Part shown: piece after piece, positions 1-5,070 of the stretch
How the letters are laid out: each line of letters opens with the position of its first letter
How positions within the stretch are numbered: the first letter of the stretch is position 1
NCBI GenBank assembly: GCA_013002475.1
Contig: JABDJM010000572.1
Location: 1-5,070 of the forward strand
DNA from: Saprospiraceae bacterium
Lineage (GTDB): Bacteria > Bacteroidota > Bacteroidia > Chitinophagales > Saprospiraceae
Direction: 5' to 3'
Length of the DNA stretch: 5,070 nt
The notes under the pieces: model-generated
Told to the model about the DNA's origin: nothing
The model's input: the letters and a program-made list of their open reading frames with translations, nothing else
Database searches by the model: none
Made by a program: the position numbers and the translations under genes

Positions 1-1116
1 GAACCAATCATTGCTTAGATCGGTGCTTGGAGTCCAGTTGGCCAATCTTCCATCGATAATTTTATTGACATCATTCTCATTTAGGATATTAGGTTGAGGA
101 ACTTGAGCAATTCCTTTAGAATCAACCTCGTACCCAGGAGGAGAATATGGCTCTTCGTCCATTCCATCAACAAGACCGTCACCATCACTGTCAAGGCTAT
201 TTCCTCGGGTATCCACTGGATAACCTTCAGGAGTGTCAGGTTCCTGATCAACCATGTCAAGGACACCGTCGCCATCACTGTCAGAGTCATCAAATATTGG
301 TCGAGCTTTCACCTCAGCAAGATCTTCTGCGATCATGTCTAAAGGAGATACCCACCATAGAGGAAGAGATTGGTCCTCATCCAATTTACCAAGACCTATT
401 CCAACTCTAACATTGGTATAGTTCATCAAGTCATCATCCTTAGTGATAACACGATCAGAAAGTCTTCCTTGGAATTCTACTCCGTCCATCAAGTCAGCTC
501 CACGACCCAAGAATTTGGTTAGTTTGTGCTCTACTGAAATTGAAATTTTCTTTCCAACAAGGAATCCGATTCCCATACCACCAACAGCATGGGGGTTGAT
601 ATTCCACTCGTCATCATAGAGGATATCATCATCTACGTCAAATGTGTTATTTCCATCGGTAACTTCAACATTTGCTGAACCGATCCCAAGACCAACAAAT
701 CCATAAGGATTGATCTTATTTTTCTTGAAGATCTTCATTTGGTTCAGAGATGCTACAACAGAGATGTCTCCATTAATATAAGTTGATTCATACTCCGGCA
801 TCCAGTTGGTACCAAATCCATATCGGTTTGCATCAACTTCCCGGCGGTTTTCTTCCTCCGTTCCTGATAATCTATTATAGGTACCATCAAAACGAACGCT
901 GAAAGTATAATCTAGGGCTTTTCTGAGGTGGAGTCCTACGCCAAAGTCAGAATCCCAGTCAACATCACCCGTCAGGATGCTGTGGCCTACATGGATTCCC
1001 AGCTCCCACATGTTTTTGGGTTTGGCGGTTATTTTAAGTCCTTCGGATTGTGCGTACGTATTTCCAAGTACAAAACACATAAAGATCCCGAAGAGCAGGT
1101 AAGATTTCCTTGTCAT
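1..1116 (-). CDS. OmpA-family outer-membrane protein with TSP type 3 repeats (3' end beyond window)
   Basis: The frame is open for 372 codons from an ATG at 1114-1116 to the left edge; an in-frame stop at 1135-1137 fixes the 5' limit. The first 22 residues are a signal peptide (MTRK n-region, hydrophobic core, TYA/QS cleavage). Residues about 35-245 show alternating hydrophobic strands and glycine-rich turns (WELGIHVGHSILTGDVDW, NPYGFVGLGIGSANV, HAVGGMGIGFLVGKKISISVEHKLTKF), as in OmpA-type beta-barrels. Residues 279-338 are two 30-residue Asp-rich thrombospondin type 3 repeats. The visible part ends in a linker (NDWF). In related Bacteroidota proteins an OmpA-like peptidoglycan-binding domain follows, so I infer one beyond the edge. 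The expected role is structural: an outer-membrane barrel tethered to the cell wall, with a calcium-stiffened periplasmic spacer. Starting at Met13 would destroy the signal peptide. There is no Shine-Dalgarno sequence. Barrel plus TSP3 is clear; the OmpA domain itself is not seen. Confidence 0.85.
   Translation of the reverse strand, partial: MTRKSYLLFGIFMCFVLGNTYAQSEGLKITAKPKNMWELGIHVGHSILTGDVDWDSDFGVGLHLRKALDYTFSVRFDGTYNRLSGTEEENRREVDANRYGFGTNWMPEYESTYINGDISVVASLNQMKIFKKNKINPYGFVGLGIGSANVEVTDGNNTFDVDDDILYDDEWNINPHAVGGMGIGFLVGKKISISVEHKLTKFLGRGADLMDGVEFQGRLSDRVITKDDDLMNYTNVRVGIGLGKLDEDQSLPLWWVSPLDMIAEDLAEVKARPIFDDSDSDGDGVLDMVDQEPDTPEGYPVDTRGNSLDSDGDGLVDGMDEEPYSPPGYEVDSKGIAQVPQPNILNENDVNKIIDGRLANWTPSTDLSNDWF
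103..282 (-). repeat. Two tandem 30-residue thrombospondin type 3 repeats inside the OmpA-family gene
   Basis: Repeat 1 covers 193-282 (residues 279-308) and repeat 2 covers 103-192 (residues 309-338). Each begins DSDGDG, continues with a hydrophobic-Asp pattern (VLDMVDQEP or LVDGMDEEP), then has a PxGYxVDxxG turn. The Asp spacing matches the DxDxDG calcium loops of TSP3 modules, which form rigid calcium-bound rods. In Bacteroidota envelope proteins such repeats usually separate a barrel from a C-terminal OmpA domain. Confidence 0.85.
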
Positions 1117-1183
1117 AAGGTTGAACTTTGAATGTTATTTAATTCAGGTGATCTGTTAATATCAATCTCTTGTATAATCGGTG

Positions 1184-1214
1184 CAAAAGTAACCATTTTT
1201 CCAACTGATTCCAA
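1184..1214 (-). promoter_or_regulatory. Bacteroidota-type promoter for the OmpA-family gene
   Basis: Read on the minus strand, a perfect TAnnTTTG -7 box (TACTTTTG, 1184-1191) lies exactly 19 bases downstream of TTGG (1211-1214), matching the TTTG/TTG-N19-TAnnTTTG promoter of the Bacteroidota primary sigma factor. Transcription would start near 1178-1180, giving a leader of roughly 60 bases before the ATG at 1116. The leader is AT-rich with no Shine-Dalgarno sequence, as is usual in this phylum. No transcript data support it, but the match and position are good. Confidence 0.7.
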
Positions 1215-1246
1215 TGAAAACCATTGGGTAAAATGGACATTTTACC
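1211..1246. promoter_or_regulatory. Cluster of inverted repeats at and upstream of the OmpA promoter (candidate operator)
   Basis: Two inverted repeats abut. CCAATG (1211-1216) pairs with CATTGG (1222-1227) across five bases, and its left arm contains the -33 box. GGTAAAATG (1227-1235) pairs perfectly with CATTTTACC (1238-1246) across GA, a 20-base near-palindrome. The second is typical in size for a dimeric regulator site and lies just upstream of the -33 box, where a repressor or activator could act. The regulator is unknown and the function is inferred from symmetry and position only. Confidence 0.4.
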
Positions 1247-1900
1247 AGCAAATTCTACATTGCGCTCGAAATATATGCCATTCAGCTAACATATAAAAAT
1301 CCTTTGAAAGCAGGGATTTGCACCTAATAGCATCAAAACCATTGGTTTTTACAACTAAATTGTTGATGTCCACTTGTCAGTTTTCTTCTCTCCCATCCCC
1401 AAAAAACCCACACCCTACAAACTGGATGCAACTCAAAAACACTCTTACTCACAAATTTGCTACCGAAAACCCTAGTATAGACAAGGGTTTCAAGGTACAT
1501 CTGTGACATAACCTTAATTAAGAAAATTCTCTTCCTCAAAAATGGAATCCAATAAATTCAAAGGATCATCCAGGTTGATGAGATATTTTGATCGCATAAT
1601 GCGGCGACCAAAAATGTAAGAAAAGGAGGTAAAAAAGCCTAAAAAAATAATTCCAGGCTTGTGTTTACTTAGGATCTTATGAAGGTAGCGTGATTTTTAT
1701 ATGAATATGGCTCTTTTGCCATAAGCTTAAAAGAACGCCAAAATTGGGCTTTTTGTTCCAATTATTTCAAGTTCCAAATAAAATATTTTTAACTTTTTTT
1801 AAGCCTAAAAACTAAATATTCAGATACCCTTCATCAAATCGCTTGCCATAATTACCATTTTTTAGGATTCTCCTTAATTTAGCGCAAACCACTATGAAAT

Positions 1901-2986
1901 ATGTACAAAAACTGGTTCTCTCCCAGTCAGGAATTTCAGGATATTCCTCGGGGGCATTCCGATTCCAGCTTCGGGCATTCTCTTCAGACCTTTGATCATT
2001 TCCAGATAAATCCGAAAGGGAGCAAAATTGCATTGGTTGGATATGAGGCCAAGATGGCCAATCGGGTACGCTCCTCCCTTTTCAGACTTGAATCTCCCTG
2101 GAAGAGTCTACCCATTGTTGATTTAGGTAATCTTCGAAAACAGGATCCAAATTTTGCTATTCAGGCAGGAAAGGCCCTTGTGGCAGATGGGATCATCCCA
2201 TTATTTATTGGAGGCTCGGAGGACCTCTCCAGGGTCCTGCTTGAATCCTTTCAGGAATACCGCTCTCATATAAACCTTGTTTTGGTTGATCAGGACCTGA
2301 ATGCCTTTAGAATTGACAAGGGATATTGGCAAAATGTATTGCAGGGAGCAGGCCATCTAAAGGATATTAGCTTAATGGCGTATCAAAGCCACTTCCTTTC
2401 CCAATCAGAAACCTCATTGCTGGAAGATCGGTTCCTGGATATTTTACGGCTCGGACAGATCCGAAAAAATCCAGAGGCTTCTGAACCAGTAGCCCGGAAT
2501 GCGGATATTATTAGCATTAATCTAAATGTTATAAGGTATAGTGACTGTCCCGAGCAAAAAATACCATCCTCCAATGGCCTTTTTGGAGAAGAATTATGCA
2601 GGATTTCGCGCTATGCAGGCATCAGCGATAAACTAAGGGCCTTTGCCATTCATGGAATTGGAGAAATGTCAGAGGGGTTCTCGCCTGGGGCGGATATCAT
2701 GGCTCAATGTATTTGGTATTTCGTAGACGGGGTTATGGCTCGACGGTCAGATTTTCCTGTTTCCACCGGCCATCTTCGCGAATACCTGGTAGACCACCAA
2801 TCATTTGATGACCAGATCAGTTTTTGGAAAAGCGATCTTACAGGAAGATGGTGGGTTCAATTATGGGGAGATGAAGAAGATCCAAAAAAAGCAAAAATGA
2901 TCCCTTGTACTCTGGAGGATTACCAATTAGCCAGCAATGATGAATTGTCTGAAAGGCTCCTTCGGTTTTTGCAGAGGTTAGCTTAA
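1901..2986 (+). CDS. Arginase/formimidoylglutamase-fold protein with degenerate metal site
   Basis: This 361-residue protein resembles the Bacteroidota proteins usually annotated as formimidoylglutamase or arginase (ureohydrolase fold). Landmarks are in order: PLFIGGSEDLS (100-110) where GGDHS is expected; LVLVDQDLNAF (127-136) for the DAHxD strand; SINLNVIRYSDCP (205-217) for SxDxDxxDP; then SSNGLFGEELCRISRYAG (223-240). By this reading the usual di-manganese ligands are mostly lost: His of GGDH becomes Glu107, DAHxD becomes D130/D132/N134, and both Asp of SxDxD become Asn207 and Asn209. Hydrolysis of arginine or formimidoylglutamate is therefore doubtful. The C-terminus (about 300-361: GRWWVQLW, MIPCTLEDYQLASNDE) extends past a canonical arginase of about 300-320 residues. 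The start at ATG 1901 is forced: an in-frame TGA at 1895-1897 lies just upstream. It converges on murF, sharing the stop-codon bases. Fold assignment is fairly sure; activity is unknown. Confidence 0.8.
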   Translation: MYKNWFSPSQEFQDIPRGHSDSSFGHSLQTFDHFQINPKGSKIALVGYEAKMANRVRSSLFRLESPWKSLPIVDLGNLRKQDPNFAIQAGKALVADGIIPLFIGGSEDLSRVLLESFQEYRSHINLVLVDQDLNAFRIDKGYWQNVLQGAGHLKDISLMAYQSHFLSQSETSLLEDRFLDILRLGQIRKNPEASEPVARNADIISINLNVIRYSDCPEQKIPSSNGLFGEELCRISRYAGISDKLRAFAIHGIGEMSEGFSPGADIMAQCIWYFVDGVMARRSDFPVSTGHLREYLVDHQSFDDQISFWKSDLTGRWWVQLWGDEEDPKKAKMIPCTLEDYQLASNDELSERLLRFLQRLA

Positions 2987-4287
2987 CTCAATAGAGATTC
3001 CAGCTTCTCAGACCTGGAGCCCTTTAGAAGGACAACAGCTCCTTTCGGAAAAGACACTTCCAATTGTTTTAGGGAATCGATATTATGAAACCACTGGATG
3101 TCTAATTCCTCCGCAGGTATTCTATACTCCTCCCCCACTGCGAAAATCTTTTCCAGGCCTATGGAGCTGGCATACCTTAAAACCTCCAGATGTTCCTGTT
3201 CTGCATATTCACCGAGTTCTTTCATCGCCCCAAGTATGGCGAACTTGTGGGTTTCCTTTCTCTCATCTAAACTCTCTAAAGCAGCCCGGATACTAGTGGG
3301 ATTTGCATTATAAGCATCCATTATATAGGTAACCCCATCCTTTTCCAATATCTGTGATCTATTGTCACTGGGCAGGTAATTGGCAAGGCCCTCAACGATT
3401 TTTCCGGATGGGACCTTGAAGTAAAGGCCAATCGAAATCGCAGAAATCAAATTAGGGCAATTGTATGTCCCGGTCAGCAGGCTCTTTGCCACCGCCTCAT
3501 TTTCTAGCTCATCCCAAAACTTGATCTCAAGAAACCCTGAAGGAGCCTGGCTGCAATCGCCTCGTAGCCAATTTTCCTCCTCGCCCTTCTCTTTTGAACC
3601 ATAAGAAATCCTTCTCCCTCTCAGGTCAGCGGCAAGATCCCATAGGTAGGGCTCATCCCGGTTGATGAAAGCAAGGCCACTGTTTCCGTTTAGGAAATCA
3701 TAAAGTTCAGCCTTTGTCTTCTTAACCCCTTCAAAACTCCCAAAACCTTCGAGATGGGCTTTCCCCACATTAGTGATTAGACCATGAGTCGGACGGCATA
3801 TCTCACAGAGTTGAGCGATCTCACCAGGATGATTGGCTCCCATTTCAATGACGGCCACTTCGATATCCTCCTTCATTGCCAATAATGTCAGGGGAACCCC
3901 AATATGATTATTGTAGTTGCCTTTAGTATAATGACATCGGTATGCTGCTGAAAGAACTGCATGCATCAACTCCTTCGTGGTCGTCTTCCCATTCGAACCA
4001 GTGATCCCAATAACAGGGATGGAAAATTGATTCCTGTGAAAGGAAGCCAGGTTCTGAAGAGTTTTGAGAACATCAGGAACAAGTAGGAATCTTTCATCCT
4101 CCTGAAATTTAGGATCATCAATTACTGCATATCTTGCCTCATTTTGAATGGCTGAAGAAGCATATTTATTCCCATCTGTGTTCTCTCCTCTTAAAGCAAA
4201 GAACATATCTCCAGGACGTGATTCCCGGCTATCAATTGAAACCCCTTCGCAATTCAGGTATCGCTGGTATATTTCCTCCAAATTCAC
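2983..4287 (-). CDS. murF: UDP-N-acetylmuramoyl-tripeptide--D-alanyl-D-alanine ligase MurF
   Basis: MurF adds D-Ala-D-Ala to the UDP-MurNAc-tripeptide using ATP, finishing the cytoplasmic pentapeptide precursor of peptidoglycan. All three Mur-ligase domains are present in 434 residues, the usual length. The N-terminal substrate domain has VSIDSRESRPGDMFFALRGE (16-35). The central ATPase domain has the P-loop GITGSNGKTTTK (94-105), NYNNHIGVPLTLL (124-136), EMGANHPGEI (148-157), TNVGKAHLEGFGS (172-184) and a KTKAEL segment (190-195) where the carbamylated lysine is expected. The C-terminal domain has DAYNANPTS (324-332), ILGAMKELGE (351-360) and LLKGSRSEKLE (420-430). The start is GTG at 4285-4287; no upstream in-frame ATG exists before the stop at 4327-4329, and the N-terminus aligns with the family. 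Its 3' end overlaps the convergent arginase-like gene. It lies downstream of gldJ on the same strand but beyond a terminator, so it probably has its own promoter. Confidence 0.96.
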   Translation of the reverse strand: MNLEEIYQRYLNCEGVSIDSRESRPGDMFFALRGENTDGNKYASSAIQNEARYAVIDDPKFQEDERFLLVPDVLKTLQNLASFHRNQFSIPVIGITGSNGKTTTKELMHAVLSAAYRCHYTKGNYNNHIGVPLTLLAMKEDIEVAVIEMGANHPGEIAQLCEICRPTHGLITNVGKAHLEGFGSFEGVKKTKAELYDFLNGNSGLAFINRDEPYLWDLAADLRGRRISYGSKEKGEEENWLRGDCSQAPSGFLEIKFWDELENEAVAKSLLTGTYNCPNLISAISIGLYFKVPSGKIVEGLANYLPSDNRSQILEKDGVTYIMDAYNANPTSIRAALESLDERKETHKFAILGAMKELGEYAEQEHLEVLRYASSIGLEKIFAVGEEYRIPAEELDIQWFHNIDSLKQLEVSFPKGAVVLLKGSRSEKLESLLS

Positions 4288-4321
4288 AATCCCTAAAGTA
4301 TATTCTTTAAAAAATATAGAC

Positions 4322-4329
4322 CAAAGCTA
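4322..4329 (-). promoter_or_regulatory. Candidate -7 box of a murF promoter
   Basis: On the minus strand TAGCTTTG is a perfect TAnnTTTG match. Initiation a few bases downstream, near 4315, would give a leader of about 25-30 bases to the GTG of murF. No TTG-type -33 box is seen at the expected distance, because the gldJ terminator hairpin occupies that stretch. A weaker alternative is TACTTTAG (4293-4300), which would give an almost leaderless transcript. Read-through from gldJ is another possible source of murF mRNA. Confidence 0.4.
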
Positions 4330-4370
4330 AAAAAGAAAAGGTCTTTACAGTTTGCTGTAAAGACCTTTTC
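4329..4370 (-). terminator. Intrinsic terminator of gldJ
   Basis: A perfect 16-bp inverted repeat: GAAAAGGTCTTTACAG (4335-4350) and its complement (4355-4370) with a four-base loop. In the minus-strand direction the hairpin is followed by six T residues (4334-4329) and more T-rich sequence. It starts 17 bases after the gldJ stop codon and 42 bases before the murF start, so it should end most gldJ transcripts before murF. The T-tract is much better on the minus strand; on the plus strand the stem is followed by AATTGC. Confidence 0.88.
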
Positions 4371-4387
4371 AATTGCTATTGTTTAGC

Positions 4388-5070
4388 TTATTTATATCTC
4401 CGCTTCTGCGGTTTTTGTTTTGACTTGAAGATATTTCCTCCGGAATCATCATTACCGGTAGGCCCACCTGTACGGGTCATCGCACAACGGAAACCCAAGG
4501 AACGGTCTGCCTTATCTTCTTCTTTAAATCTTCTTGCTCCGGGGCTTAGCCAATAGGCTCTGTCGGCCCATGATCCACCTTTGAAAACCCTGGATTTATC
4601 GCTGATCAAAGTTGTATTTCCGTAGTCATAAAGAACGAAGGATTCCTGATCACCATCGAGGTAATTATAAACCTCACCTCGTTTGTAGTTTTCTCTATCA
4701 GCTGCTTCATCGTCTTCGACAGCTCGGTAACGAACTCTACCCAGACTGTCTTTCTCGACAGGTTTTCCATCTTCATCCAGGACTTTCGTTTTGAATTTAT
4801 TACCCCGGTATGGATTCAGGTCATGGTTTTCAGTATCACCAAGTGTTGTGGAGGTCAATGGTCGATATAGATCGCTGCACCATTCATTGACGTTTCCAGC
4901 CATATGGTACAATCCGAAATCATTCGGTAGATATGTTCTGACAGGAGCAGGAATATGTGCCTGGTCATTTAGTCTACCAGCTACTCCCATATAATCACCA
5001 CGTCCTCTTTTGAAGTTGGCCATGATCTGCCCCTGGTACTTATCTCGCTTCTCATAGCGAACTGTAGTTC
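4388..5070 (-). CDS. gldJ: Gliding motility / type IX secretion lipoprotein GldJ, C-terminal part (5' end beyond window)
   Basis: The frame is open from the right edge to TAA at 4388-4390, giving 226 residues; family members are around 550 long, so roughly 60 percent, including the lipoprotein signal, is outside. The ATG at 5021-5023 is internal: the frame continues upstream as VRYEKRDKYQGQI, matching the family. The visible part has the formylglycine-generating-enzyme (sulfatase-modifying factor) fold: NFKRGRGDYMG, PNDFGLYHMAGNVNEWCSD, RVFKGGSWADRAYWL and DRSLGFRCAM. The catalytic cysteine pair of true FGEs is absent from the GGSW segment, so it is a structural homologue. A long acidic insertion (PYRGNKFKTKVLDEDG to VYNYLDGDQES) and neighbouring murF point to GldJ rather than GldK. 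GldJ is an outer-membrane lipoprotein required for gliding and for stability of GldK and the secretion machine in Flavobacterium johnsoniae. The protein ends in a basic tail (KSKQKPQKRRYK). Confidence 0.92.
   Translation of the reverse strand, partial: TTVRYEKRDKYQGQIMANFKRGRGDYMGVAGRLNDQAHIPAPVRTYLPNDFGLYHMAGNVNEWCSDLYRPLTSTTLGDTENHDLNPYRGNKFKTKVLDEDGKPVEKDSLGRVRYRAVEDDEAADRENYKRGEVYNYLDGDQESFVLYDYGNTTLISDKSRVFKGGSWADRAYWLSPGARRFKEEDKADRSLGFRCAMTRTGGPTGNDDSGGNIFKSKQKPQKRRYK

Larger units (their letters stand above)
1117..1900. other. 784-base intergenic region without a convincing gene
   Basis: This gap separates the divergent OmpA-family and arginase-like genes. Besides the OmpA promoter and its inverted repeats (1184-1246) it contains a palindrome AAAACCA-T-TGGTTTT (1335-1349); a strongly G-poor, C-rich plus-strand stretch (about 1375-1465); a 7-bp inverted repeat (1467-1473 with 1484-1490) without a T-tract; a small 25-codon open frame (1542-1619) followed by an isolated AAGGAGGT (1624-1631 area); and AT-rich tracts at 1780-1820. 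Frames of 60-70 codons here have low-complexity, unrecognisable products. No tRNA or known RNA was recognised. The promoter of the arginase-like gene must lie near the right end, but I see no good match for it. Confidence 0.6.

Noticed and set aside
94..410. Plus-strand open frames over the TSP3 region, and a minus-strand frame at 81-293
   Set aside because: They are out-of-frame shadows of the OmpA-family gene, whose own frame is open for 372 codons with signal peptide and repeats.
1467..1490. Inverted repeat AAACCCT/AGGGTTT as a terminator
   Set aside because: The stem is only 7 bp with a 10-base loop, no T-tract follows on either strand, and no gene ends nearby.
1333..1539. Minus-strand 68-codon open frame in the intergenic region
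   Set aside because: The product is unrecognisable, rich in residues expected from skewed DNA, has no promoter or start context, and overlaps the G-poor stretch that alone explains absence of stops.
1706..1723. Hairpin TATGGC-TCTTTT-GCCATA
   Set aside because: Six-bp AT-containing stem without a T-tract or link to a gene; expected by chance in a spacer this long.
1875..1882. TAATTTAG as -7 box of the arginase-like gene
   Set aside because: One mismatch to TAnnTTTG, no TTG at 19-20 bases upstream, and the implied leader would be only about a dozen bases.
4388..5023. Treating the gldJ part as a complete 211-residue gene from the ATG at 5021-5023
   Set aside because: The frame stays open to the window edge and the upstream residues continue the family sequence, so this Met is internal.
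4388..5070. GldK instead of GldJ
   Set aside because: The long acidic insertion before the GGSW segment and the downstream murF fit GldJ; GldK normally heads gldKLMN.
1..5070. Mobile element, CRISPR array or defence system
   Set aside because: No transposase, integrase, att-like or terminal repeats, no spaced direct repeats, and all recognised genes are envelope or metabolic-fold chromosomal genes.

Overview
The window looks like a chromosomal segment of a gliding or T9SS-bearing member of the Bacteroidota, probably a flavobacterium-like lineage. Three things point there: a GldJ-type lipoprotein next to murF, an arginase-like protein of the form common in this phylum, and promoter sequence of the Bacteroidota type (TTG, about 19 bases, TAnnTTTG). 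Start sites mostly lack Shine-Dalgarno sequences, which also fits. Genus cannot be read from the sequence.

Layout: (1) 1-1116, minus strand: an OmpA-family outer-membrane protein with signal peptide, beta-barrel region and two thrombospondin type 3 calcium-binding repeats. Its 3' end, where the OmpA peptidoglycan-binding domain would be expected, lies outside the window. (2) 1117-1900: a 784-base AT-rich gap with no convincing gene. It holds a good minus-strand promoter for the OmpA gene, with a compact cluster of inverted repeats at and upstream of its -33 box. (3) 1901-2986, plus strand: an arginase/formimidoylglutamase-fold protein whose canonical metal-binding motifs are almost all substituted. 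(4) 2983-4287, minus strand: murF, the last cytoplasmic ligase of peptidoglycan precursor synthesis, starting with GTG. Genes 3 and 4 converge and share a TTAA palindrome that supplies both stop codons. (5) 4288-4387: a compact intergenic region with a perfect 16-bp hairpin terminator for gldJ, whose T-tract runs into a perfect -7 box pointing at murF. (6) 4388-5070, minus strand: the C-terminal 226 residues of GldJ, open through the right edge.

The genes share a cell-envelope theme: outer membrane to peptidoglycan anchoring (OmpA), precursor synthesis (MurF), and the gliding/type IX secretion machinery (GldJ). The arginase-like protein has no evident link to these, and its role is unclear. 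I see no phage, IS element, CRISPR array, tRNA, rRNA or defence system, and no new multigene system. The points most worth a second look are the degenerate arginase site, the palindrome cluster at the OmpA promoter, and the fused terminator/promoter between gldJ and murF.
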